Assembly: GCF_011801145.1 (NCBI RefSeq)
Contig: NZ_CP046172.1
Coordinates: forward strand, 7,378,001-7,442,000
DNA length: 64,000 nucleotides
Direction of reading: 5' to 3'
From: Nocardia arthritidis
GTDB lineage: Bacteria; Actinomycetota; Actinomycetes; Mycobacteriales; Mycobacteriaceae
Shown here: positions 1 to 9,289 of the stretch, one piece after another
How positions within the stretch are numbered: position 1 is the stretch's first letter
Layout of the letters: each line of letters opens with the position of its first letter
Notes under the pieces: model-generated
Told to the model about the DNA's origin: nothing
The model's database searches: none
Seen by the model: the letters and a program-made list of their open reading frames with translations, nothing else
Translations under genes and position numbers: made by a program

Positions 1-1595
1 CCGTCCCAGGCCGCGCCGAGATCGGCCGGATTGTCCACCGCGAACGCCGCGAATCCGGCGCTGCGCGCGAAATCGGCGTAGGAGAAGTCCGGAAGCGTCT
101 GGGATTCCTCGAATTTCGGCGCGCCGCCCATCGCACGCAGCTCCCAGGTGACCTGGTTGAGGTCGTTGTTGTGGAAGACGCACACGATCAGGCGCGGATC
201 GGCCCACTGCCGGTGATACCGCGCGATGGTGAGCATTTCGGCCATGCCGTTCATCTGCATCGAGCCGTCGCCGACCAGCGCGATGGCCGGACGGCCCGGT
301 TCGGCGAATTTCGCGCCGATCGCGTACGGCACGCCCGGGCCCATGGTGGCCAGGGTGCCCGACAGCGACCCGCGCATCTGCCCGCGCATCCGCAGACAGC
401 GGGCGTACCAGTTGGTCGACGAACCGGAATCCGCTGTCACGATTGCGTTTTCGGGTATGCGCTGGGACAGCTCCCAGATCACCCGCATCGGGTTCACCGG
501 CTTCGCGTCCAGCATGGATTGCCGCTCGACGGTCTGCCACCAGCGGGCGACATTGTCCTCGATGGTGGCCCGCCACGACCGGTGCTGCTTGCGTTCCAGC
601 AACGGAATCAGTTCGGCCAGCGTCGCTTTCGCATCACCGATCAGGTTGACCTCGGTCGGGTAACGCATCCCGATCATGGTGGGGTCGATATCGATCTGGA
701 TCGCCCTGGCCTGCCCGGGCTCCGGAAGGAATTGCGAATAGGGGAAATTCGATCCGACGATGAGCAACGTGTCGCAGTCGCGCATCATTTCGTAGCTGGG
801 TCTGCTGCCGAGCAGGCCGATCGGGCCGGTCACGAACGGCAGATCGTCGGACAATACGTCCTTGCCCAGCAAGGCTTTCGCGACACCGGCCCCGGTGAGC
901 TCGGCCACCTCGGTGACCTCCCCGGCGGCGCCGCGCGCACCCTGGCCGACCAGGATCGCCACCCGCGAACCCGCCTGCAGGATATCCGCGGCGCGCATGA
1001 TCTCGTCCGGCTCCGGGCGGGCCCTGGTCACCGGGGTCGCGGGCGGGCTGGACGGCACCTCCTTGAACGCGTGCCCCGGCGGGGTGTACTTCTCCTCCTG
1101 CAGATCCGAGGGAATGATCACCGCGGTGGGCGCGCGCCGGGCCAGCGCGGTGCGGATGGCCCGATCGAGCGCATTGGGCAGCTGACTCGATACGTTGACC
1201 TCGACGAGGTAATCGGAGGCCACATCCTTGTACAGGGTTTGCAGATCCACTTCCTGCTGGTAGCTGCCGCCCATGGCGCTGCGCGCCGTCTGCCCGACGA
1301 TCGCGACCACCGGCACATGATCGAGTTTCGCGTCGTACAGCCCGTTCAGCAGATGGATCGCCCCCGGGCCCGAGGTGGCCGTGCACACGCCGACCCGGCC
1401 GCTGAATTTCGCGTAGCCGGTAGCCTGGAATGCCGCCATCTCCTCGTGCCTGGCCTGGATGAAGGCGGGCTCGTTGTCCGCGCGGCCGAAGGCGGCGATG
1501 AGCCCGTTGATCCCGTCGCCCGGGTAGCCGAATACGTACTCGACGCCCCACTCCCGCAGCCGCTGCACGACGTAGTCACCAACCTGTTGCGTCAT
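1..1595 (-). CDS. Thiamine-pyrophosphate-requiring enzyme, pyruvate oxidase/dehydrogenase type (3' end outside window)
   Basis: About 531 residues are readable from ATG at 1595 and the frame stays open to the window edge, so the C-terminus is missing. The N-terminus has the TPP-enzyme PYR-domain pattern (VFGYPGDGINGL, then the HEEMAAFQATGYAK glutamate region and the TSGPGAIHLLNGLYDAK segment). A central domain and a C-terminal PP domain follow, with the ThDP/Mg motif GDGSMQMN near residue 440. Layout and length fit PoxB-like or acetolactate-synthase-like enzymes that decarboxylate 2-oxo acids; the exact substrate cannot be read. The start is preceded by an AGGAGA-like site. It is divergent from the FAD/Fe-S oxidoreductase at 1736, which would fit a 2-hydroxyacid to 2-oxoacid to decarboxylation route (inference). 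Confidence 0.85.
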   Translation of the reverse strand, partial: MTQQVGDYVVQRLREWGVEYVFGYPGDGINGLIAAFGRADNEPAFIQARHEEMAAFQATGYAKFSGRVGVCTATSGPGAIHLLNGLYDAKLDHVPVVAIVGQTARSAMGGSYQQEVDLQTLYKDVASDYLVEVNVSSQLPNALDRAIRTALARRAPTAVIIPSDLQEEKYTPPGHAFKEVPSSPPATPVTRARPEPDEIMRAADILQAGSRVAILVGQGARGAAGEVTEVAELTGAGVAKALLGKDVLSDDLPFVTGPIGLLGSRPSYEMMRDCDTLLIVGSNFPYSQFLPEPGQARAIQIDIDPTMIGMRYPTEVNLIGDAKATLAELIPLLERKQHRSWRATIEDNVARWWQTVERQSMLDAKPVNPMRVIWELSQRIPENAIVTADSGSSTNWYARCLRMRGQMRGSLSGTLATMGPGVPYAIGAKFAEPGRPAIALVGDGSMQMNGMAEMLTIARYHRQWADPRLIVCVFHNNDLNQVTWELRAMGGAPKFEESQTLPDFSYADFARSAGFAAFAVDNPADLGAAWD

Positions 1596-1735
1596 CGTCT
1601 CTCCTGTCGTGTCTGGCGGTGGCTGACGCGGCGCGAGTACCCGGAGTGGCCGAACCCAATCAGATGCCGGGTGTGCCGCCGAAACAGCCGGGTATCCGCG
1701 CTCCGACGCATCGAACGGACGGCGAAGGAGCGCTG

Positions 1736-4606
1736 ATGGCCGCAGGATCTGGCCGCGAGAAATTTCCGATGGACGCCCTCGCGCAGGAATTGACCCGCCG
1801 GTGCGCCGGCGAGGTGCGATTCGACCCCGGATCGCGGGCGACATATTCGACCGACGCGTCGAATTATCGTGCCGTGCCGCTCGGTGTCGTGGTGCCGCAC
1901 ACCCCTGACGACGCGGTCGCGGCGATCGCGGTGTGCCGGGAGCACGATGTGCCGGTGCTGTCCCGCGGCGGCGGCACCAGCCTGGCCGGCCAGTGCTGCA
2001 ACAACGGGGTGGTGCTCGATTGGACGAAGTACTGCCACCGGCTGATCGCCGTCGATCCGCAGGCGCGCAGCGCGATCGTGGAGCCGGGTATCGCCTTGGA
2101 CGACCTCAATCGTCAACTGGCGCAATACGATCTGATGGTGGGCCCGAAGCCCGCCACCCATGTGAGCTGCACCATCGGCGGGATGATCGGCAACAACTCC
2201 TGCGGCTCCACCGCGCAGGCGTACGGCAAGATCGTGGATTCGGTGCTGCGCATGGAGGTGCTCACCTACGACGGCGTCCGCGCCTGGGTCGGCGGCCCGA
2301 AGGCGGACTGCGACAACGAATTCGCGGAACTGCGCGAGCGACTGCTGACGCTCGGCGACCGCTACGCCGACGATATCCGCGCCGCGTATCCGGATATCCC
2401 GCGCCGGGTTTCGGGCTACAACCTGGATTCGCTGCTGCCCGAACGCGGTTGCGATCTGGCCAAGCTGCTGGTGGGCAGCGAGAGCACGCTGGTGACGGTG
2501 CTGCGGGCGGAGATCCAGTTGGTGCCGCGCCCCGCCGCGATCGCCATGGCGGTGCTCGGTTTTCCGGATGTGTACGCCGCGGCCGACGCGGTGCCGCTGG
2601 TGCTCGAACATCGACCGGCGGCGCTGGAGGGGCTGGATCACCGGTTGGTCGAGTTGGAGCACAGCCGCCACCTCGCCGAAAAGGCGATCCAGCAGCTGCC
2701 CGCCGGAAAGGGTTGGCTGATGGCGCAATTCGATGGCGCCGACCAGAAAGAGGCGGACGCCAAGGCGAATGCGATGATCGACGAACTGCGCGAGCGGACC
2801 GGCGCCGAGGCGACCATGCTCGACGATCCGCGCCGCGAGGCCGAGATCTGGGCGGCGCGTGAGGCCGGGCTCGGCGCGACGGCGTTTCCGCAGGACGGCC
2901 CGGAAACCCATGAGGGCTGGGAGGATGCGGCGGTGCCGCCGGAGCGTCTAGGCGACTACCTTCGCGATTTCGAGCGTCTGCTGAAGCAGTTCGGCTACGA
3001 ATCCAGTTCGCTCTACGGGCATTTCGGCCACGGCTGCGTACACACCAGAATCCCGTTCGACCTGCGCACCAGCACCGGCATCGCGCGCTACCGTGAATTC
3101 GTCACCGCCGCAGCACATCTGGTGGCCGGATACGGTGGATCGCTATCCGGCGAGCACGGCGACGGACAGTCGCGCGGCGAGCTGCTGCCGATCATGTTCG
3201 GCGATACGGTGGTCGGCGCGTTCCGGGAGTTGAAGCGCATTCTCGATCCGCGCAACCGAATGAATCCCGGCAAGATCGTCGACGCCTACCCGCTGGACAG
3301 CAGGCTGCGTCAGGGCAGCGACTACCGACCGTGGGAACCGGTGACCCACTTCGCCTTTCCGGATAACAGCCACCGTTTCAGCGAGGCCGCGGGCCGCTGC
3401 GTCGGCATCGGCAAATGCCGGGGCGCGAGCGGCGGGGTGATGTGTCCGAGCTACCGGGCCACCCGCGAGGAGGAGCACTCCACCCGCGGCCGGGCCCGGC
3501 TGTTGTTCGAAATGCTCAACGGTGAGGTGATCACCGACGGCTGGCGGTCCACCGAGGTGCGCGACGCGCTGGATCTGTGCCTGTCCTGCAAGGGATGTCG
3601 CAGCGACTGCCCGGTCGATGTCGACATGGCGACCTATAAGGCCGAATTCCTGTCCCACCACTACCGGCACCGACCGCGCCCGCTGGCGCACTACTCGATG
3701 GGGTGGATCCCACTGTGGGCCCGGCTGGCGACGGGTATGGCGCCGGTGGCCAACGCGCTGGCGCAGGGGCCGACGCGTCGGCTGCTCGCCCGCGCGGGCG
3801 GTATCGATCCGCGGCGTCAGCTGCCGCGCTTCGCGAACCGGCGCTTCACCCGGACATTCGACGGCCCAACGGGTTCCGGTGCACGCGGCAAGGTGCTGCT
3901 GTGGCCCGACACCTTCACCAACAATTTCGAACCCGGCATCGCCGATGCGGCGGTGACCGTATTGCGTGCGGCCGGATTCGATATCGAAATCCCGGCCCGC
4001 ACCGTGTGCTGCGGGCTCACCTGGATATCCACCGGACAGTTGCCGACCGCGAAACGCGTACTGCGCCGGACACTTCGGCAGCTGGCACCGCAGCTGCGCG
4101 CCGGAACGCCGGTGGTGGTGCTCGAACCCAGCTGCGCGGCCGTCTTCCGCGCCGATCTGCCGGAGCTGCTGCACGGTGACGAGGACGCGCACCGGCTGGC
4201 CGGGCAGACCCACACGCTGGCCGAATTGCTCGCCGAGCGGGCACCGGAGTGGAAACCGCCGTCGCGGGCGGGATCCGCACTGCTGCAACCGCATTGCCAT
4301 CAGCACGCGATCCTGCACCATCAGCACGAGCAGGACCTGCTGTCCGGGATCGGAGTCGACGTCGACGTGCTCGACGCCGGATGTTGCGGCCTGGCCGGTA
4401 ATTTCGGTTTCGAGCGGGGACACTACGACGTTTCGGTGGCCTGCGCGGAGGACAAGCTGCTGCCCGCCATCCGGGCGGCCGATCCCGAAACCATGGTGCT
4501 GGCCGACGGTTTCAGCTGCCGCACCCAGATCCGCCAGCTGACTCCGGGTGCGCGGCCGCGGCATACGGCCGAGGTGCTCGCGGATGCGATCGGCGGTGCG
4601 TCATGA
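1736..4606 (+). CDS. FAD-binding and (Fe-S)-binding oxidoreductase, GlcD-GlpC type fusion
   Basis: A 956-residue protein. ATG 1736 is chosen over the in-frame start at 1619 because AAGGAG lies 5 bases upstream. Residues ~30-215 are a PCMH-type FAD domain (SRGGGTSLAGQ, the TIGGMIGNNSCGS glycine-rich segment). Residues ~240-520 are the FAD-linked oxidase C-terminal domain (GHFGHGCVHTR; SGEHGDGQSRGELLP). Residues ~550-640 carry two ferredoxin-like cysteine clusters, the second CLSCKGCRSDCP. Two CCG heterodisulfide-reductase-type motifs lie near 757 (CCGLTW) and 883 (CCGLAGNFGFE). This is the architecture of large D-2-hydroxyacid dehydrogenases (D-lactate or glycolate class) that pass electrons to the quinone pool. 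The substrate is not identifiable. The stop overlaps the next gene by 4 bp, so the two are translationally coupled. Confidence 0.9.
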   Translation: MAAGSGREKFPMDALAQELTRRCAGEVRFDPGSRATYSTDASNYRAVPLGVVVPHTPDDAVAAIAVCREHDVPVLSRGGGTSLAGQCCNNGVVLDWTKYCHRLIAVDPQARSAIVEPGIALDDLNRQLAQYDLMVGPKPATHVSCTIGGMIGNNSCGSTAQAYGKIVDSVLRMEVLTYDGVRAWVGGPKADCDNEFAELRERLLTLGDRYADDIRAAYPDIPRRVSGYNLDSLLPERGCDLAKLLVGSESTLVTVLRAEIQLVPRPAAIAMAVLGFPDVYAAADAVPLVLEHRPAALEGLDHRLVELEHSRHLAEKAIQQLPAGKGWLMAQFDGADQKEADAKANAMIDELRERTGAEATMLDDPRREAEIWAAREAGLGATAFPQDGPETHEGWEDAAVPPERLGDYLRDFERLLKQFGYESSSLYGHFGHGCVHTRIPFDLRTSTGIARYREFVTAAAHLVAGYGGSLSGEHGDGQSRGELLPIMFGDTVVGAFRELKRILDPRNRMNPGKIVDAYPLDSRLRQGSDYRPWEPVTHFAFPDNSHRFSEAAGRCVGIGKCRGASGGVMCPSYRATREEEHSTRGRARLLFEMLNGEVITDGWRSTEVRDALDLCLSCKGCRSDCPVDVDMATYKAEFLSHHYRHRPRPLAHYSMGWIPLWARLATGMAPVANALAQGPTRRLLARAGGIDPRRQLPRFANRRFTRTFDGPTGSGARGKVLLWPDTFTNNFEPGIADAAVTVLRAAGFDIEIPARTVCCGLTWISTGQLPTAKRVLRRTLRQLAPQLRAGTPVVVLEPSCAAVFRADLPELLHGDEDAHRLAGQTHTLAELLAERAPEWKPPSRAGSALLQPHCHQHAILHHQHEQDLLSGIGVDVDVLDAGCCGLAGNFGFERGHYDVSVACAEDKLLPAIRAADPETMVLADGFSCRTQIRQLTPGARPRHTAEVLADAIGGAS

Positions 4607-5709
4607 ACGACGACCTGCGCATCGGCGACGCGATCGACGTTGCGGCATACCGTTTCCCGACCCCGCAGCCGGAGGCCGACGGCACCCTCGCCTGGGATCA
4701 GACCACCGCCGTCGTCGTCACCATCGATGCGGGCGGCCGTCGCGGAACCGGCTGGACCTACAGCGGTCCCGCGACGGCCGCGGTGATCGAGACCGAACTG
4801 GTCCCGGTGCTGCGCGAGCTGTCCCCGTTCGATATCGGCCGCTGCCGGAACCTGATGTGGCGGCACTGCCGCAATATCGGCAGCACCGCGCTGGTGGCGC
4901 ATGCGCTCAGCGCGGTCGATATCGCGCTATGGGATCTCAAGGCCCGCCTGCTCGGCGTCGCGCTGACCACCCTGTTCGGCGCGGTGCGGCCGGTGACGCC
5001 GGTGTACGGCTCCGGCGGCTTCATCAACCTCGACGACGATCAGCTCGGCGAACAGATCGATGGCTGGCGCGCTGCGGGCTGCCGGGCGGTGAAGATCAAG
5101 ATCGGCGCCGATCCCGGCCGGGATCTCGCGCGAACGGCGTTGGCCACCAAGCTGATCGGGCCGGACACCCAGCTGATGGTCGACGCGAACGGCGCCTACT
5201 CGGTCGGGCAGGCCCGCCGGGTGGGCGCGGAACTCGACCGGCTCGGCGTCAGCTGGTTCGAGGAGCCGGTCACCAGCGACGATCCCCCCGGTCTCGCCCA
5301 GGTCCGCGCCGCCGTCCACTGCGATATCGCCGCGGGCGAATACGCATACGGCGCATACGATGCCGCCGCACTGATCGGCGCGGTCGACTGCCTACAGCTC
5401 GATGTCACCCGCTGCGGCGGCTACACCGGCTTCCTCGCCTGCGCCGCCGTAGCCGCCGCACACGGACTGGACGTCTCCGCCCACTGCGCCCCCGCCCTCA
5501 GCGCCCCCGTCACCGCCGCGATACCGAACCTGCGCCACATCGAATGGTTCATCGACCACGCCAGGTTGGAGCCGCTGCTCGCGGAAGGGGTGCCCCGGGT
5601 GGCCGCGGGCGCCATCCGCCCGCATGCCGACGACCCGGCCGACCCCTGCGGCCACGGCATGCGCATCGCGGAAACCGCAGCGCCGTACCGCCTTCCGACG
5701 CACGGGTGA
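4603..5709 (+). CDS. Enolase-superfamily (mandelate racemase/muconate lactonizing-like) enzyme
   Basis: A 368-residue protein starting in the ATGA overlap with the FAD/Fe-S gene. An N-terminal capping domain (~1-130) is followed by a TIM barrel. Visible catalytic-site elements are the KIKIG lysine pair near residue 164, the metal ligands VDANGAYS (~193) and WFEEPV (~220), GEYAYG (~245), and the later LDVTRCGG strand. The family abstracts an alpha proton from carboxylates, acting as acid-sugar dehydratases, racemases or cycloisomerases. With the coupled hydroxyacid oxidoreductase, a sugar-acid or hydroxyacid catabolic pair is plausible. The last ~18 codons (ADPCGHGMRIAETAAPYR) recur as a DNA copy at 6450-6504 beyond sodC. 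Confidence 0.85.
   Translation: MNDDLRIGDAIDVAAYRFPTPQPEADGTLAWDQTTAVVVTIDAGGRRGTGWTYSGPATAAVIETELVPVLRELSPFDIGRCRNLMWRHCRNIGSTALVAHALSAVDIALWDLKARLLGVALTTLFGAVRPVTPVYGSGGFINLDDDQLGEQIDGWRAAGCRAVKIKIGADPGRDLARTALATKLIGPDTQLMVDANGAYSVGQARRVGAELDRLGVSWFEEPVTSDDPPGLAQVRAAVHCDIAAGEYAYGAYDAAALIGAVDCLQLDVTRCGGYTGFLACAAVAAAHGLDVSAHCAPALSAPVTAAIPNLRHIEWFIDHARLEPLLAEGVPRVAAGAIRPHADDPADPCGHGMRIAETAAPYRLPTHG
5636..5690 (+). repeat. Direct repeat copy A, the 3' coding end of the enolase-family gene
   Basis: 55 bp beginning CGGCCGACCCCTGCGGCC. It matches 6450-6504 at 51 of 55 positions in the same orientation. It encodes ADPCGHGMRIAETAAPYR and is intact coding sequence in this copy. Confidence 0.85.
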
Positions 5710-5724
5710 CGCGAGATCGCGGGG

Positions 5725-6288
5725 CTACGGCTGCGGGATGCTCAGGCAGGCGACTCGCGCGCCGGCCATACCCGCCTTGCCGTCGGTCGTGTCGGTCTTC
5801 TTCTCGTGCACGACGATCGAACCCGGCTCGCCATCGCGGAAGACCCAATCGACATTGGAAACCTGTGTGGCGCTGCCTGATTCATCGGTGGTGAAGTCGA
5901 GCCAGAGTTCGTTCTGCGGGTTGGCGTATCGCGCGTCCGTCGACATCTTGCCCTTGGCATTCGGATCTTCCACATTCTGATAGTGGAAGCCGGAATCGGC
6001 CGGCTTCGCACCGCACGCCTTCGTGTGCGCATGCGTACCGTAGACGCGGTTCGGCAGCAGTCCGCTGACGGTGAAAGTGGCGGTGGTGGTCTGCCCGTCG
6101 TTATCGATCTCGATCCTGGCACGGCTGCCCGCAGGAGCGAGCGTCGTATCGTATGTGACCGCGACCATCCCTTCCTGCCAGGGCTCGAAAGTCCCTTCGG
6201 AGACAACGGGATCGCAGGCATTCGCGGGTATCGCGGGACTCAAGAGAACGGCGGCAACGGCACCTAAGAAATATGGCTTGCAATTCAT
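5725..6288 (-). CDS. sodC: Superoxide dismutase [Cu(-Zn)] family protein, secreted
   Basis: 187 residues from ATG 6288. A signal peptide of about 24 residues ends PANA before CDPVV, so the product is exported. Copper-site histidines are visible in GTHAHTKACG, GFHYQ and IVVHEKK. The zinc loop with its usual HGD pattern is not visible; that stretch reads ARYANPQNELWLDF. This resembles the zinc-less SodC known from Mycobacterium tuberculosis, so a copper-only enzyme is the likely form (inference). It would detoxify extracellular superoxide. It stands alone, opposite in strand to its neighbours, between two copies of the enolase gene's 3' end. A GGAG site lies ~10 bases upstream of the start. Confidence 0.85.
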   Translation of the reverse strand: MNCKPYFLGAVAAVLLSPAIPANACDPVVSEGTFEPWQEGMVAVTYDTTLAPAGSRARIEIDNDGQTTTATFTVSGLLPNRVYGTHAHTKACGAKPADSGFHYQNVEDPNAKGKMSTDARYANPQNELWLDFTTDESGSATQVSNVDWVFRDGEPGSIVVHEKKTDTTDGKAGMAGARVACLSIPQP

Positions 6289-6449
6289 GCGACCAGGCTC
6301 CGCCCCAGGTAACGAACCGGTCAACGCTTCCATATGGGGATTTCCGCGCTGCCGACCAAAGCCCTGCTCGCGCGGATACAACGAGAGACGTTGCGCAAGT
6401 GGGGGCCGACGCGAGAGAGGCCTACGTGTCGGCGAGACGGGTTTGGGCG

Positions 6450-6504
6450 CGGCCGACCCCTGCGGCCACGGTATCCGCATCGCGGAATCCGCCGCGCCGT
6501 ACCG
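6450..6504 (+). pseudogene. Direct repeat copy B, remnant of an enolase-family gene 3' end
   Basis: In the + frame this encodes ADPCGHGIRIAESAAPYR, against ADPCGHGMRIAETAAPYR at the end of the intact gene. The DNA differs from 5636-5690 at 4 of 55 positions. The stop codon is lost (the frame runs on as MSNRPPQ) and no upstream domain remains, so this is a non-functional tail. It lies in the 257-bp region upstream of sodC and may overlap its promoter. Confidence 0.75.
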
Positions 6505-6545
6505 GATGTCCAATAGGCCGCCTCAGCGGCGTCTCAACGAACCGG

Positions 6546-7481
6546 CTATCGATTCGACCCGCTGAGCGAGCCAAGTCTGTGGGCTGCGGCGGTGTGCTCT
6601 GGCGTCGAAATCGCCGTGTGCGCCGTAATCGGCGCCGTCCGGGCGGTCCAGGGGGTGCCAGAGGTTGTCGGCGCGGGGTTCGGCGGCGAGATCGGTTTGC
6701 TGGGAGCGGTATCCGGTGCGGGCCAGGTAGCGGTCCAGTAGGGCGGGGCGAGGCGTTGGGCCAGTACCGTGCCGACGGTGCTCGCGCCGACCCAGTACTG
6801 TTTGCGGCGGGGGTGGGTGGCGGCGAAAGCTATTGTGTCGGCAATGATTTCGGGCTGGTAGATGGGTGGTACGGGCTGTGGGCGCTTCGGCAGCCTGGAC
6901 CGCACCCAGGAGAACTGGGGCGTGTTCACCGCGGGCGCTTGCACGATGGTGATGTGCACATTGCTGTGGTCGTGCAGCAGCTCCACTCGCAGCGATTCGG
7001 TGAAGCCGTTGATCGCGTGCTTGGCACCGCAGTACGCCGATTGCAGCGGAATCGCCCGCTCCCCCAACGCCGAACCGACCTGTACGATCGCGCCGCGGTC
7101 GCGCTCGCGCATGCGGGCCAGCGCGGCCATGGTGCCGTGCACCGCGCCGAGATACGTCACCTCGGTGACCCGGCGGAACTCGTCCGGCCTGATCCGCGCG
7201 AAGGGCGCGAACACCGAGACGAATGCGGCGTTCACCCACACGTCGATCGGCCCGAATTCGGCCTCCAGCTTGCCCGCCGCCGCGTCGACGGCGGCGAAAT
7301 CCGATGCGTCACAGGGCAATATCAGTGCCTCACCACCGAGTGCGCGCACCTCGGTCGCGGCCGCGGCCAGACCCTTCTCGCCGCGGGCGAGCAACCCGAT
7401 CCGCGCGCCGTCGGCCGCGAACCGGCGGGCGGTCGCCCGCCCGATCCCACCGCTGGCCCCGGTGATCATCACCACTGTCAT
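6546..7481 (-). CDS. SDR family oxidoreductase
   Basis: 311 residues from ATG 7481, which has GGAAGG 8-10 bases upstream. It has the Rossmann motif TGASGGIGRA, the VNAAF (NAG-like) strand, the catalytic serine in VQVGSALG, and YCGAK as the YxxxK pair. NADP(H) dependence is suggested by the arginine in LLARGEKG. The C-terminal ~60 residues are proline- and threonine-rich and look unstructured, beyond the usual 250-residue core. It overlaps the preceding GH15 gene by ATGA and so is co-translated. The substrate is unknown. Confidence 0.85.
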   Translation of the reverse strand: MTVVMITGASGGIGRATARRFAADGARIGLLARGEKGLAAAATEVRALGGEALILPCDASDFAAVDAAAGKLEAEFGPIDVWVNAAFVSVFAPFARIRPDEFRRVTEVTYLGAVHGTMAALARMRERDRGAIVQVGSALGERAIPLQSAYCGAKHAINGFTESLRVELLHDHSNVHITIVQAPAVNTPQFSWVRSRLPKRPQPVPPIYQPEIIADTIAFAATHPRRKQYWVGASTVGTVLAQRLAPPYWTATWPAPDTAPSKPISPPNPAPTTSGTPWTARTAPITAHTAISTPEHTAAAHRLGSLSGSNR

Positions 7482-9289
7482 ATCGCTTCCTTCCCATGTA
7501 TCGGACGCCCGACGGCCGGTTCCGGATCGGGCCATTCCTGTAGCGGCGCAAGGCGAATCGCGGATTCGAGCAGCAGCGCGTGCACGAAGGCCTGCGGCAG
7601 GTTGCCGCGCAGCTGCCGCTGGGCGACGTCGAACTCCTCGGCGAACAGGCCGGGTGTGCCGCAGGCCGCGCGATTGCGTTCGAAGAACCGCAGCGCCGTC
7701 ACCGGCTGTCCGAGTTGTGCCGCGGCGAGCGCCATGGTGAAGCCACAGAACAGGAACGCACCCTCGACCGACTCGAGCGGCCGGTCGTCGTGCCGATACC
7801 GATAAACATGGAAATCCACGGTCAATTCGCGCCGGATCGCGCGAAAGGTGGCCATGCTGCGTGGATCATGCGGCGGCACCGCACCGCGGATCATCGGCAG
7901 CACCAGCGCCGCGTCCACACCGGGCGTATCGGGGGCGCGCTGCCACCGCCCGGTCGGGTGCACGCTGTCGAGGGAAACCTCGGCCACCAGCGAATCCGCA
8001 AGTGCGGCACAGCGACCCGCGTCGACGCCGGTGGCGGTGCAGGCGGCCACCGCGCGCAGCCCGGCCGCGCAGGTGAGCCGGGAGTGCGCCCATCGGCGTT
8101 CCTCGATCTCCCAGATGCCCGCATCGGGCCGATTCCGATGTTCCGCGATGGCCGAGATCGCCGCACCGATCGCGCGGCGGTGTTCCTCGGTGAGCCGATC
8201 GTGGCGGCCCGCGGCGGCGAACAGCAGCAGCGCCTCGCCGAAGATGTCGAGCTGGAATTGGTCGCGCACCTGATTCCCGACGACGGTGAATCCGCCCGGA
8301 TAGCCGGGTAGGTCGAGTTCCCTTGCGCGAGGGACAATTTCACCGGACATCGTGTACGCGGGCGCCAGCTTCGGCCCGTCGGTGAGCAGCCGCGCCGCGG
8401 TGAATTGCACCGCATCGTCCAGCAGCGGATGCGGGCCGTGCGCGGCGGCCGCCTGCCCCGCGAAACATTGGTCCCGGATCCAGACGTAGCGGTAGTCGTA
8501 GTTCTCGCCCTGATCGGCCCGTTCGGGCAGGCTCGTGGTGGCGGCGGCGACCATCCCGCCGCTGCGCCCGGTCATCCCGCGCAGTACCGCGTACGCCTGC
8601 ATGGCATCGCGCGGCGCGGCCGCATCCGCTAGGTCGGGCACTTCCCGGTGCCATGCGGATTCTGTTGCCGCCCAGAGGTGTTCAGGGTCCGGCGGTTCGT
8701 CCGGCAGTTCGGTGTCGGCCAGTTCGAGTACCAGGTCGTGCCGCTCGCCCGCGGCGATCCGCAGGTGATCGGTCCAGCACCGATCACCTGGTGGGCCGGA
8801 CAGTCGCGCCGATCCCGCACCGGTCCAACGCAATCGGATCGGCCCGAGCCGGGCGCGCCAGCCGCGCTGGACACGGTGCGCCGAGCGCAGCTTCGCCGTA
8901 CCGAAATCGGCTGCGGGACGCAGTAATACGTCCACCTCGGCGTCCTCGTGCAGCGCGATGATCCGGCGCAGCAGCACCGCCCGCCGCGGATCGCCGGGAA
9001 AGGCCAGCGCCTCACGGCATTCGATCAATGCGGATCCGGCCACCCAGTGTGAATGCCAGATGAGGCTGCCGGTCTCGTAATAACCGCCCCACACCGACCG
9101 GCGCGCCGGTGTCACCGTGTACATCCCGCGTCCGCCCAGCAACGTCGCGAAAACGGCGTCGCCGTCCCAGCCGGGCAGGCACAGCCACGAGATATCGCCG
9201 CGCGGGCCGACCAGCGCACCGCGCTGCCCGTCGGCCAGCAGCGCGTACTCTCGCAGCACATGCGGTTCGCTCGCCGAATCCGGTATCAC
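7478..9289 (-). CDS. Glycoside hydrolase family 15 protein (glucoamylase/trehalase-like)
   Basis: 603 residues starting at GTG 9289. An N-terminal beta-sandwich (~10-240, beginning HVLREYALLADGQRGALVGPRGDISWLCLP) precedes an (alpha/alpha)6 catalytic domain. In that domain are NYDYRYVWIRDQ (~350), GIWEIEERRWAHSRL (~465, putative general acid) and LFAEEFDVAQRQLRGNLPQAFVHALLLES (~565-590, putative general base and the GNxPQAFxH signature). Actinobacterial members include trehalases and glucan hydrolases; which one this is cannot be decided. There is no signal peptide, so it is cytoplasmic. It is followed by an overlapping SDR gene and diverges from the LLM gene at 9331. Confidence 0.85.
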   Translation of the reverse strand: MIPDSASEPHVLREYALLADGQRGALVGPRGDISWLCLPGWDGDAVFATLLGGRGMYTVTPARRSVWGGYYETGSLIWHSHWVAGSALIECREALAFPGDPRRAVLLRRIIALHEDAEVDVLLRPAADFGTAKLRSAHRVQRGWRARLGPIRLRWTGAGSARLSGPPGDRCWTDHLRIAAGERHDLVLELADTELPDEPPDPEHLWAATESAWHREVPDLADAAAPRDAMQAYAVLRGMTGRSGGMVAAATTSLPERADQGENYDYRYVWIRDQCFAGQAAAAHGPHPLLDDAVQFTAARLLTDGPKLAPAYTMSGEIVPRARELDLPGYPGGFTVVGNQVRDQFQLDIFGEALLLFAAAGRHDRLTEEHRRAIGAAISAIAEHRNRPDAGIWEIEERRWAHSRLTCAAGLRAVAACTATGVDAGRCAALADSLVAEVSLDSVHPTGRWQRAPDTPGVDAALVLPMIRGAVPPHDPRSMATFRAIRRELTVDFHVYRYRHDDRPLESVEGAFLFCGFTMALAAAQLGQPVTALRFFERNRAACGTPGLFAEEFDVAQRQLRGNLPQAFVHALLLESAIRLAPLQEWPDPEPAVGRPIHGKEAI

